Shown here in pieces: positions 24,826 to 32,647 of a stretch of DNA of 34,625 bases. The position numbers and the translations under genes are program-made. The stretch comes from Hallerella porci. GTDB lineage: Bacteria; Fibrobacterota; Fibrobacteria; Fibrobacterales; Fibrobacteraceae. Location of the stretch: the NCBI RefSeq assembly GCF_003148885.1, contig NZ_QGHD01000029.1, positions 1-34,625 of the forward strand. Reading direction: 5' to 3'. The number at the start of each line of letters is the position of its first letter. The first letter of the stretch is position 1. The notes beneath the pieces are model-generated. The model saw nothing but the letters and a program-made list of their open reading frames with translations, had not been told where the DNA came from and ran no database searches.

Positions 24826-26388
24826 ATGAATAAAGCGACTCTTATTATTGCGGTAAGCATGCTCGCTAGCCGCGTTCTCGGCATTCTTCGAGAAATGTTG
24901 CTAGCGCGTGCCGCTGGTGTTACCGCCGAAAAAAATGCTCTCGATTTAGCGTTTTTAATTCCGGATATTTTAAATCACGTTGTAAGCACCGGATTTCTTT
25001 CCATCGTTTTCATTCCGATTTTCTTTGGCTACAAAGCGAAAGAAGATGAAGAGGGCGCTTGGAAATTTTTTAGCAATGTTCTGAATACTCTCGGCATTTT
25101 ATTTTTAGCGCTGATTGTTCCGTCGTTTATTTGGATGAAGGAATTGATTACATTTTTTACTTCGGCGGCGGATCTTCCGACAGAAATTTTGGATCGCGCA
25201 ACTTACTTTGGCCGCATTATTCTTCCGGGGCAGCTTTTTATTTTTGCGGGTAGTTTTTTGGTTGCTTTGCAACATACGCGGAAACAATTTGCGATTCCTT
25301 CTTTAACCGGAGTCATTTACAATTTGGCAATTATCGTGGGCGGCGTCCTCGGACAAAGTCACGGGCTCGAAGGCTTTGCGTGGGGTGTTCCGGTTGGAGC
25401 GTTTGTCGGATTTTTCGTCTTCCAAATTTTTGGCGTGATGCGCGGCGGTTTTCATTATCGGCCGTATTTTAATCCGAGACATCCCGACATTTTGCGTTAT
25501 ATCAAAATGATGATTCCGATGTCATTTGGCGTCGGCAGCATGTTTGCTTTTGAATTTGTGATTCGTAGTTTCGGCGGAGTTTTTGGCAGCAGCGGAATTT
25601 CGAGTTTGAATTATGCGTATCGGGTGATGTATACTCTCGTCGCAGTATTTGGATTTTCTGTCGGCGTTTCAAGTTATCCCGATATGGCGCGCCTTGTCAA
25701 AGAAGAAAAATATAGCGAGCTCAATCATAAAATTTGGTCAAGTCTTTCGCGGATGTTTACGATTTTAATTCCCGCAGCATTAACGGTTTGGGCGCTTTCC
25801 TTCCCCGCTGTTCGCATTCTTTTTGAACGCGGAGCGTTTACGCGTGAGACGACGGAATATGTAGCGAAGCTTTTGCATTGGTATTTGCCTGCGAGTTTAG
25901 GACTTTGTTTGCAAGCGGTTTTGGTGCGCTCTTTTTACGCAAAAGAAAAAATGTGGACGCCGACTTTAATCAATACGGGAATTTTCTTGCTCACGATTCC
26001 TGCGTATCTTTTCTTTGCTGATGATTTCGGCATTTATGTGGTGCCGATTGTGGGCGCGTTAGGAGCGATTGTGCAAGTGACTGCGATGGTTCTTCTTTGG
26101 GCGAAGCAAACGGGAACCGAAGGCATGGAAACGGCGCTTTGGAATATGGGACGCGCTCTTGCGAGCTTTGCTGCGATGGTTGTCGTGGCGATTGCAATTG
26201 AAAATATTTCGTATGACTTTGTCCGCGAAGCTTCGATTTTCTGGTTAATTCTTTATTCCGGAGTCATCGCAGTTATTCTTTTCCCCGCGTGTCTTTTGGT
26301 GCAAAAAGTCATTGGCTCCAAAGATGCTGACGATATTTTTAACGAACTCGTTTCAAAAGTTCTGCGAAAATTGCATCTCAAAAAATAA
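24826..26388 (+). CDS. murJ: Lipid II flippase MurJ
   Basis: MurJ moves lipid II across the inner membrane for peptidoglycan synthesis. The 520-residue protein is hydrophobic throughout with about 14 membrane segments. It has the MurJ N-terminus (SMLASRVLGILREMLLARAA), LDLAFLIPDILNHV, and the FERGAFT phrase in the second half (RILFERGAFTRETTEYVA), plus an LLHWYLPASLGLCLQAVLVR segment. Charged residues expected in the central cavity (arginines in SRVLGILRE) are present. It stands 39 bases after the CotH gene and ends at a double terminator. Confidence 0.93.
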   Translation: MNKATLIIAVSMLASRVLGILREMLLARAAGVTAEKNALDLAFLIPDILNHVVSTGFLSIVFIPIFFGYKAKEDEEGAWKFFSNVLNTLGILFLALIVPSFIWMKELITFFTSAADLPTEILDRATYFGRIILPGQLFIFAGSFLVALQHTRKQFAIPSLTGVIYNLAIIVGGVLGQSHGLEGFAWGVPVGAFVGFFVFQIFGVMRGGFHYRPYFNPRHPDILRYIKMMIPMSFGVGSMFAFEFVIRSFGGVFGSSGISSLNYAYRVMYTLVAVFGFSVGVSSYPDMARLVKEEKYSELNHKIWSSLSRMFTILIPAALTVWALSFPAVRILFERGAFTRETTEYVAKLLHWYLPASLGLCLQAVLVRSFYAKEKMWTPTLINTGIFLLTIPAYLFFADDFGIYVVPIVGALGAIVQVTAMVLLWAKQTGTEGMETALWNMGRALASFAAMVVVAIAIENISYDFVREASIFWLILYSGVIAVILFPACLLVQKVIGSKDADDIFNELVSKVLRKLHLKK

Positions 26389-26389
26389 A

Positions 26390-26406
26390 GGCAGAGTCGC
26401 TCTGCC
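26390..26406 (+). terminator. Intrinsic hairpin after murJ
   Basis: GGCAGAG / CTCTGCC form a 7-bp stem with loop TCG immediately after the murJ stop. It is followed by CAAAAAA rather than T, so the adjoining second hairpin probably does most of the termination. Confidence 0.6.
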
Positions 26407-26410
26407 TCAA

Positions 26411-26441
26411 AAAAAATTCCTCGCTTGGCGAGGAATTTTTT
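26411..26441. terminator. Bidirectional terminator between murJ and mscL
   Basis: AAAAAATTCCTCGC (26411-26424) pairs with GCGAGGAATTTTTT (26428-26441), a 14-bp stem with loop TTG and T tracts on both strands. It serves the convergent murJ and mscL genes. Confidence 0.9.
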
Positions 26442-26444
26442 CTT

Positions 26445-26891
26445 TTACTTGTTCTTTAACAAATCGCGAATTTCGGTAAGAAGAACTTCTTCTTTGCTCG
26501 GAGCCGGTGGCGCTGGCGGCGTTGCCGGTTTTGCTTCTTCTTGCTTCCGCATATTTTGCATAAAGCCGAGGAATTTTTTCATCACGAGGAAGACGACGAT
26601 TGCGACGATGATAAAGTCGACAATACCGCCGATGAAGTTTCCGTAAGGAATGACAACTCCTGCTTCCGTTGTATAAGAAAGCGATTTAATACCTTCGCCA
26701 GCGTCCTTTGCGCCGCCCATCGCGATGAGTGCGGTGACGCCCGGCATCACAATGTCGTTTACAAAAGAGGTGACGATTTTTCCGAATGCACCACCGATGA
26801 TCACACCGATAGCCATATCGACGATGTTGCCTTTAAATGCAAAAGCCTTGAATTCGTTGAGAAGGCCTGTTGCTTTACCTTTAATGCCCAT
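26445..26891 (-). CDS. mscL: Large-conductance mechanosensitive channel MscL
   Basis: MscL opens a wide pore under membrane tension and protects against osmotic downshock. The 148-residue protein has the N-terminal amphipathic helix (NEFKAFAFKGNIVDMAIG), TM1 with the glycine-rich GVIIGGAFGKIVTSFVND, the loop, TM2 (GNFIGGIVDFIIVAIVVFLV) and a C-terminal helix bundle after a proline/alanine linker (PATPPAPPAPSKEE). Size and order match the family. AAGGAG lies about 6 bases before the ATG. Confidence 0.96.
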   Translation of the reverse strand: MGIKGKATGLLNEFKAFAFKGNIVDMAIGVIIGGAFGKIVTSFVNDIVMPGVTALIAMGGAKDAGEGIKSLSYTTEAGVVIPYGNFIGGIVDFIIVAIVVFLVMKKFLGFMQNMRKQEEAKPATPPAPPAPSKEEVLLTEIRDLLKNK

Positions 26892-26968
26892 GGAGGACTC
26901 CTTTTGAATAATTTCTTCCTAAGAATAAATTTTTTTCGGAGCTTTGTCACGATTGCTATTATTGCGCT

Positions 26969-27841
26969 ATGTTTTGGGTCACACTTGCTCTCGGTTCTGC
27001 ATTATTCTTAGGCTTATACGATATTGCCAAAAAGAAAGCGCTTACAAAAAATGCGGTTTTACCCGTTCTCTTTTTTGTGAGTTTAACTTGTATCGTTTCG
27101 CTTTTGCCGGCGTATTTTTTAGGAAAAATTCCTTCGCTTTCGTTCCGTGAATACGGAATGCTGTTTATCAAAGCAGCGATTGTAACAACGAGTTGGAATT
27201 TTACATTCCATGCGGTTTCGCGTTTACCGCTGAGCGTTACTGCGCCCGTGCGGGCGAGCGCTCCGATTTTTACGATTGCGATGGCGGTGACGTTCATGGG
27301 CGAACGCCCTTCGGGAATGGAATGGTTGGGAATTGCGATTTCTGTCTGCGGCTTTTTAATCATGGGATTTGCATCGCGCAAAGAAACGGGACATTTCTTT
27401 ACAAACATTTGGATTCTTTCCATGTTTTTTGGAACATTTCTCGGCTCGGTAAGCGGCGTTTACGATAAATATCTTCTGCATCAGTTGGATTTGAATCCGC
27501 TAGCGACTCAATTTTATTACAACATTTATATGGCGCTTTTGCAAGGCGCGGGCATTTTACTCGTGAAATTTTTTCGGCGACATTCTGAAAACGGCAAACG
27601 ATTTGAATTTCGAAAAGTCATTTTCGCCGTGGGCATTTTTCTCGTCATCGCGGACCGCTTTTATTTCTTAGCGGTGCATGAACCGGATGCGCTCATTTCG
27701 GTCGTGTCAATTATTCGTCGGTCAAATGTGCTCATTAGTTTTGCTGGTGGACTAATTTTCTTTCACGAAAAACATCCGCCGCTTAAATTCGTTGCAATGG
27801 CGTGTATTTCCGCGGGCCTTATCTGCTTTGCGTTAAAGTAA
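26969..27841 (+). CDS. DMT superfamily (EamA-like) transporter
   Basis: The 290-residue protein has about ten membrane segments in two EamA-like halves, e.g. AIVTTSWNFTFHAVSRLPLS with a conserved VTAPVRASAPIFTIAMAV helix and GERPSGMEWLG in the first half, and SVVSIIRRSNVLISFAGG with FHEKHPPLKFVAMACISAG in the second. Such proteins export or import small metabolites; the substrate is unknown. Its 3' end overlaps the convergent SIR2-like gene by 23 bases, so no terminator separates them. Confidence 0.87.
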   Translation: MFWVTLALGSALFLGLYDIAKKKALTKNAVLPVLFFVSLTCIVSLLPAYFLGKIPSLSFREYGMLFIKAAIVTTSWNFTFHAVSRLPLSVTAPVRASAPIFTIAMAVTFMGERPSGMEWLGIAISVCGFLIMGFASRKETGHFFTNIWILSMFFGTFLGSVSGVYDKYLLHQLDLNPLATQFYYNIYMALLQGAGILLVKFFRRHSENGKRFEFRKVIFAVGIFLVIADRFYFLAVHEPDALISVVSIIRRSNVLISFAGGLIFFHEKHPPLKFVAMACISAGLICFALK

Positions 27842-28820
27842 GATTCGTCTGCAAAAATTCTTTGGCATCTTGACAAATGACAACGCCTTTGTCAAATAAA
27901 CGTTCCAAGCGTAACACCGTGGGATCGCCCGGATTTTCGTAAACGACGACATGACGAATGCGATCGCGATGCTTTAATAAAAATGGGAAACAATTTCCGT
28001 CTGTTTGCGGAAAACCGTAGCCGATGACAAAAATTTCGTCGGCGGTAGAAAGGAAATAATCGGCTTTTGCCCACAGCACATTGAAAAGACTTCCGCGTAA
28101 AAAAGAATCTTTTGCGTGTGCCATCGGAATAAAAATCGGATTGTCTTTTTGATAAAGCGGAAAACTGCGATCGCCCGGTTCAACGCGGCAAACATTTTTT
28201 AAATCCAAATCTTCACCAGCGCCTTTAATCGAATACCAATTTAAAGAACCGTGAAGTTTCAACAAGTCCACGCTCTTTGGGCGATTTTCTTGATTTGCAG
28301 AACGGTCCGCGCGTTCAATGCTTACGCCGTAATCGATTGCTGTCGTCTGAAATAAATGCGGATCTTGCTGAATTTGATCTTCCAAAAGAGTATCGTAATT
28401 AAAGGAAAGAATCAAATTTTCGCGGCAAGCCTTTTTGCGATCGTTCGAAACGGCGGTTAAAAATTGGGAAAGAATCTGCGAAGCTTCCGCAGAAAGCGGG
28501 AGAGTTCGGTGCATCGATTGCGTAATAAATCGCAGCAGTTCAAAGCGCAAAATCGCATTTTGTAAACGCGCTTCTTCGCTCGAAAAAATTTGTGCGGTTA
28601 AAATATTGGTGGCGACGGATTCGATTTTTAAGTATTCCGCTTCACCGCGGCAAAGTTCCCGAAGCCAATAACAGTAATTGCGTAAATTTAAGCATTCCGT
28701 TCCAATGCGGTCGGGAATGCGTCCGTTCAAATCTTTGAGAGTCGGCATCTCGGGGCAAAAGGATTTACTAAATCCCGAGCCCAAGAGAAATACGCGACGA
28801 TAATGATCTGCGGAAATCAG
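27819..28820 (-). CDS. SIR2-like (SIR2_2-type) NAD-binding protein, coupled to dksA
   Basis: The SIR2-like fold is shown by LLGSGFSKSF (GxGxS nucleotide loop), LSFNYDTLLED (the N-Y-D motif), LLKLHGSLNWYS (catalytic-type histidine) and IFVIGYGFPQTDGNCFPFLL (second NAD-side motif). Relatives include NADases of prophage defence systems and stand-alone proteins of unknown role. The zinc-binding cysteines of deacetylase sirtuins are not evident. The longest frame starts at 28928 and would overlap dksA by 112 bases. I prefer CTG at 28820, overlapping the dksA TGA (CTGA), with AAGGA 7 bases before, which puts the NAD loop near the N-terminus (333 residues). No effector partner gene is adjacent. Confidence 0.78.
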   Translation of the reverse strand: MISADHYRRVFLLGSGFSKSFCPEMPTLKDLNGRIPDRIGTECLNLRNYCYWLRELCRGEAEYLKIESVATNILTAQIFSSEEARLQNAILRFELLRFITQSMHRTLPLSAEASQILSQFLTAVSNDRKKACRENLILSFNYDTLLEDQIQQDPHLFQTTAIDYGVSIERADRSANQENRPKSVDLLKLHGSLNWYSIKGAGEDLDLKNVCRVEPGDRSFPLYQKDNPIFIPMAHAKDSFLRGSLFNVLWAKADYFLSTADEIFVIGYGFPQTDGNCFPFLLKHRDRIRHVVVYENPGDPTVLRLERLFDKGVVICQDAKEFLQTNLTLTQSR

Positions 28821-29284
28821 GAATCGTTCCTTTGCGAATTGCGTTGTTGCTGCGCATAAATGCGAGCCATTTCCAAACGGTTTTCTTCGCGTTCGCGCTT
28901 CTTCGTTTCGGATTTGCAGCTCACGCATTTTGTCGCGGTAGGAACAGCTTCCAAACGAGCCTTCGGAATGAGCTTATGGCACACTTTGCAAATGCCGTAA
29001 GTACCGTCTTCGATGCGTTGCAGCGCTTCTTCCAAGTACACGAGATACTTGCCATCGCGAGCCGCTAAATCGAAATTGGTTTCGAGGGAATTGTAATCGG
29101 AAGCGACATCGGCGAGGTGAGTCGCATAGCCGGCGGTTTCACCGCCTTGATCGCGCTGCCCGTGGAATGTATCGCTTGCCGCGACATCCCCTTGAGCCGC
29201 AACAATTTGACGACGACGTTCTTGTAAAAGAGCCTTGAAGTAGTCCAAGTCTTTTTGACTCATTTTTTCTTTCTTTTCGGCCAT
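28817..29284 (-). CDS. dksA: DksA/TraR-family zinc-finger protein
   Basis: DksA-type proteins insert a coiled coil into the RNA polymerase secondary channel and, with ppGpp, adjust transcription in the stringent response. The 155-residue protein has the C4 zinc finger (C99, C102 in GICKVCHKLIPKARLEA; C120, C123 in TKCVSCKSE), and a helical N-terminal part (KDLDYFKALLQERRRQIV). Size is near that of E. coli DksA (151). Many relatives in this lineage are simply annotated as TraR/DksA zinc finger proteins. Its final codons and stop overlap the start of the SIR2-like gene. Confidence 0.88.
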   Translation of the reverse strand: MAEKKEKMSQKDLDYFKALLQERRRQIVAAQGDVAASDTFHGQRDQGGETAGYATHLADVASDYNSLETNFDLAARDGKYLVYLEEALQRIEDGTYGICKVCHKLIPKARLEAVPTATKCVSCKSETKKREREENRLEMARIYAQQQRNSQRNDS

Positions 29285-29362
29285 TCCTAACCATCCTCTC
29301 TTGGCGCATCCCGAATTGGAGGCGTCTTTGCCCGCATAAACTATTTTATTTTACAGAAAAAG

Positions 29363-29390
29363 GGCAACACTTTGTAAAAAAAATGTTGCC
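29363..29390 (-). terminator. Hairpin terminator of the aldose epimerase gene
   Basis: GGCAACA (29363-29369) and TGTTGCC (29384-29390) form a 7-bp stem with a 14-base A/T-rich loop. On the minus strand it is followed by CCTTTTTC, between the epimerase and dksA. Confidence 0.6.
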
Positions 29391-29436
29391 TAAAATTAAA
29401 GGAATTGAAAATTTGCCCAATTTTTGGACGAAATTG

Positions 29437-30405
29437 TCATTCTAGAGCGGAAAATTCGGCGCCCCAAAGAAGAGTTGTCGAATGTCCCGGCAAAATTTCG
29501 ATGAGTTCTCGATGATGATTTAACACATCGGGAGCAGAAGTCATCGGTTCGAGGGCGATGCTTGCACGACCTGGCGGCGTGTAAATTTGAATGCCGCGGA
29601 AAAGTCCGTTCCCCGTTTTTTGCCAAACGTCAATTTTCTTTTTCTCGGCGGAGTCGATGAGGCTCACCGTTTCTTTGTCGGCGGCGTCGCTATCAAAAGC
29701 AAAATAATCGTTGATGAAAGTTTCACCGAGTTTGGAATTTCCGTCAAAGCGCTTTTCCATTTCGTATTCGCCGGTCGGAATATCTGCGGAATCGAGAAGT
29801 GCTTTTTTCGAAGTCGGGAGAAGAAGCGTCAATTCATCAATGCTTTTTCCGAGTTGAAAATACGGATGAAATCCTTCGGCATACGGAATCGTTTCGTGAA
29901 ATGTATTCGTAATTGTGGATTTGACATCAAACGAATTTCCGCGGAAAATATATTTGTTAGTTACTTTATATGTAAACGGATAACCCACTGCGTCGCCGTA
30001 GAAATCACAAGAGAGAGTCAAAGTAGCAACGCTTTCATCGGAAGAAAAAGAAACGAGTTGCCACGGCAAAACATTTAAGAATCCGTGAAGCGCATGAGGC
30101 GCCCAACTGACATTATTTACCAACTGATAAGTTTTATTTTTCCAAGTCCACTTGGCATTATTTGTGCGCCCCGGAAATGGTGAAAGTACTGCGCCCGCGT
30201 TGGTGTCGGCTTGAATTTTTCGAAAAGTTTCGGCGTCTTCGTAGCCGTAAAGAAGCGAAAGCATTTTTCCGTTTGCGGGAACGCGCCAAGCGTTTAAGCC
30301 TGCGCCGTGGCCTGCGAGAATTTCAAGTTCGCAATCGTCAGCGTGAATAATGTAACGCGCAACAGTTCCAAGCGGTTTTGATTCTAACGAAAAATGCATT
30401 TTCAT
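29437..30405 (-). CDS. Aldose 1-epimerase (galactose mutarotase-like)
   Basis: These enzymes interconvert alpha and beta anomers of aldoses. The 322-residue beta-sandwich protein carries APHALHGF (conserved histidine), EGFHPYFQLGK (second catalytic-type histidine) and IALEPMTSAPD (catalytic glutamate), the usual triad. ILAGHGAGLNAWRVP and TNNAKWTWKNKTYQL match the N-terminal part. It has no signal peptide, so acts in the cytoplasm. The exact sugar is unknown; glucose from cellulose fits the context. It is transcribed divergently from the flavin reductase-like gene. Confidence 0.86.
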   Translation of the reverse strand: MKMHFSLESKPLGTVARYIIHADDCELEILAGHGAGLNAWRVPANGKMLSLLYGYEDAETFRKIQADTNAGAVLSPFPGRTNNAKWTWKNKTYQLVNNVSWAPHALHGFLNVLPWQLVSFSSDESVATLTLSCDFYGDAVGYPFTYKVTNKYIFRGNSFDVKSTITNTFHETIPYAEGFHPYFQLGKSIDELTLLLPTSKKALLDSADIPTGEYEMEKRFDGNSKLGETFINDYFAFDSDAADKETVSLIDSAEKKKIDVWQKTGNGLFRGIQIYTPPGRASIALEPMTSAPDVLNHHRELIEILPGHSTTLLWGAEFSALE

Positions 30406-30503
30406 CTCCAGAAAAAGAATAATTCAAAATTAACAAATTCTAAAAAAGGAAATTTTCTCGGCGAATGCTTTTATATTTTATGGAAAATTTCAAAGGAGAT
30501 TTT

Positions 30504-31076
30504 ATGCGGAAAGATTTTGGATCCAAGGCAATTATTACACCGCTTCCGGTTTTGGTCATCGCGACTTATAACGAAGATGGAACGCCGAATGCGATGAACG
30601 CTGCGTGGGGCGGCCAGCGCGAAGAAGATCAGATTGCGATTTGCCTCGGCACAAGTCACAAAACGACCGAAAATATCAAAGCTCGCAAAGCGTTTACCGT
30701 GAGTTTCGGAACGCGTAAAACCGAAATAATCGCAGACTTTTTCGGCGTTGTCAGTGGAAAAAAATTGCCGAATAAAGTGGAAAAATCCGGCGTTCACGTT
30801 GTGAAAAGCGCTCACGTGGATGCGCCGATGTTCGAAGAATTTCCTCTAACTTTGGAATGCAAATTATTAGAATGCAGCAAAGATTTTGACGGCAGCACTT
30901 ATATCGTGGGCCAAGTCGTGAATACAAGCGCCGATGAAAGCGTTCTCGGCGAAGACGGCAAAGTGGATTTAGGAAAAGTCGAACCGATTTCGTATGATTC
31001 TGCGGCGCATGCTTACCGCGTCCTCGGCGAAAAAGTCGGGAAAGCATTCAGCGACGGAAAAAAATTAAATCAGTAA
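30504..31076 (+). CDS. Flavin reductase-like domain protein (flavoredoxin family)
   Basis: The 190-residue protein belongs to the FMN-binding split-barrel family: ITPLPVLVIATYNEDGTPNA, AICLGTSHKTTENIKARKAF, and FEEFPLTLECKLLE followed by YIVGQVV. Such proteins bind FMN and reduce flavin or act in electron transfer. A frame opens earlier (30465), but AAGGAG (30493-30498) five bases before ATG 30504 decides the start. It is a single gene with a modest terminator (31085-31107). Confidence 0.87.
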   Translation: MRKDFGSKAIITPLPVLVIATYNEDGTPNAMNAAWGGQREEDQIAICLGTSHKTTENIKARKAFTVSFGTRKTEIIADFFGVVSGKKLPNKVEKSGVHVVKSAHVDAPMFEEFPLTLECKLLECSKDFDGSTYIVGQVVNTSADESVLGEDGKVDLGKVEPISYDSAAHAYRVLGEKVGKAFSDGKKLNQ

Positions 31077-31084
31077 ATGAAAAG

Positions 31085-31107
31085 GAAGGCGTCTGCACGG
31101 CGTCTTC
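31085..31107 (+). terminator. Hairpin terminator after the flavin reductase-like gene
   Basis: GAAGGCGTC (31085-31093) pairs with GGCGTCTTC (31099-31107) with two G-T pairs and a 5-base loop, followed by TTTCGTTT. A modest intrinsic terminator. Confidence 0.6.
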
Positions 31108-31155
31108 TTTCGTTTAAAAATTTTTTCAGCGGAAAACTTTAAGTATTTTTTGATT

Positions 31156-32613
31156 ATGAAAATTTCTGTAAATGAGATGATGAATTCGAGCGGCGTTGGT
31201 TTTGGAACAAGCGGTGCTCGCGGCTTGGTTTCGAAAATGACGGATTTAGTGTGCTACAGTTATACGCACGCTTTTCTCGCTTATTGTGAAAAGAATTATC
31301 CTTCGGAAAAAACGGTGGCGATTGCGGGCGATTTGCGTCCGAGTACAGGTCGCATTCTTGCGGCTTTAGCGACTGCAGCGAAGGATATGAATTGGAATGT
31401 CATTTACAGCGGACGCATTCCGAGTCCGGCGATTGCTCTCTTTGGAATTGACAAAGCGCTTCCGACGATTATGGTCACCGGCAGTCATATTCCCGCAGAC
31501 CGAAACGGCATCAAGTTCAATCATCCCCAAGGTGAAATTTCAAAAAAAGATGAAACGGGAATTCGCGCAGAAATTTTTGATGTCAACGACGAAAAATTTG
31601 ATGCCGATGGGATGCTCAAATCCGCGGTAGAACTCCCCGCAGAAGATTCAACCGCCCGCGTCAATTATGTGAAGCGTTACATCGACTTTTTCGGAAGCAA
31701 AGCACTTTTGGGATTTACCGTCGGACTTTATCAGCATTCGGCAGTGGGTCGCGATATCATTTACGAAGTGCTTCAAAGTCTCGGCGCATTTGTGATTCCT
31801 CTTGGACGCTCGGAAACGTTCATCCCTGTAGATACCGAAGCGGTTCGCCCCGAAGATATTCAACTCGGTGCGAAATGGGCAAAGCAAGGATTGGATGCGA
31901 TTGTGAGCACCGATGGCGATAGCGATCGCCCGCTTTTTGCCGATGCGACCGGACGCTGGATTCGTGGCGATGTCCTTGGCATTTTGGCGGCGTCGGCTTT
32001 GGGAATAAATCGCGTGGCGACACCTGTCAGCTGCAACACCGCTCTCGAAAAATGCGGAAAATTTGAAAAGACTTTGCGCACGCGAATCGGCAGTCCATAC
32101 GTCATCGCAGGCATGCAAGAATTAGACGAAACGGGAAAAACCGTCGCCGGCTACGAAGCAAATGGTGGATTCTTGCTCGAAACCGATGTTGAAATGAATG
32201 GAAAAATTTTGAAAGCGCTCCCGACCCGCGATGCGCTTCTTCCGCAGCTCGCTGTAATGCATCTCGCTCGTCAAAAAATGGTCGCTGTCGAAGATTTGTT
32301 CCGCGAATTGCCGAAGCGTTTTACAGCAAGTGACCGCATCAAAGAATTCCCGACAGAAAAGAGCAAAGCAAAAGTTGCAGAAATCGCAAACGGAAAACTC
32401 GGCTCTCAAATTTTCGGAAGTCTCGCAGGAAAAGTTGTTTCGGAAGATACGACCGATGGCTACCGCATGACTTTTGAAACGGGCGATATTATTCATTTGC
32501 GTCCGAGCGGAAACGCTCCGGAATTACGCTGCTACATCGAAAGTGAAACGCCAGCCCGTGCCGAAGAACTCAAAACGAAAGTGTTGAGCATTATGCAAGG
32601 CTGGAAAAATTAG
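31156..32613 (+). CDS. Phosphoglucomutase/phosphomannomutase (alpha-D-phosphohexomutase)
   Basis: These enzymes swap phosphate between C1 and C6 of hexoses through a phosphoserine. From ATG 31156 (485 residues) the motifs are in order: N-terminal GFGTSGARGLVS, the active-site serine S110 in TGSHIPADRNGIKF, metal-binding DGDSDRP (D253, D255, D257), the sugar-specificity loop GYEANGGFLLETD, and the phosphate-binding RPSGNAPELRCYIES near the C-terminus. GEANGG is commonly associated with phosphomannomutase-type substrate choice, but glucose-1-phosphate use is equally possible. A TTG at 31150 is an alternative start. Confidence 0.92.
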   Translation: MKISVNEMMNSSGVGFGTSGARGLVSKMTDLVCYSYTHAFLAYCEKNYPSEKTVAIAGDLRPSTGRILAALATAAKDMNWNVIYSGRIPSPAIALFGIDKALPTIMVTGSHIPADRNGIKFNHPQGEISKKDETGIRAEIFDVNDEKFDADGMLKSAVELPAEDSTARVNYVKRYIDFFGSKALLGFTVGLYQHSAVGRDIIYEVLQSLGAFVIPLGRSETFIPVDTEAVRPEDIQLGAKWAKQGLDAIVSTDGDSDRPLFADATGRWIRGDVLGILAASALGINRVATPVSCNTALEKCGKFEKTLRTRIGSPYVIAGMQELDETGKTVAGYEANGGFLLETDVEMNGKILKALPTRDALLPQLAVMHLARQKMVAVEDLFRELPKRFTASDRIKEFPTEKSKAKVAEIANGKLGSQIFGSLAGKVVSEDTTDGYRMTFETGDIIHLRPSGNAPELRCYIESETPARAEELKTKVLSIMQGWKN

Positions 32614-32647
32614 CAGCTTCATTTCGAATTTTTGTATTATTGCTCCT

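Noticed and set aside
26541-27011. 156-codon plus-strand frame opposite mscL
   Set aside because: Aspartate/cysteine-rich antisense shadow; mscL is unambiguous on the other strand.
28970-29000. TGGCAC followed by TTGCA at about 28977-28990 as a second sigma-54 promoter
   Set aside because: The spacer is 3 bases instead of 5, and it lies inside dksA coding sequence on the opposite strand.
29137-29152. GGCGGTTTCACCGCC palindrome in dksA as another parS site
   Set aside because: The outer bases do not match the parS consensus; only a short TTTCAC core is shared.
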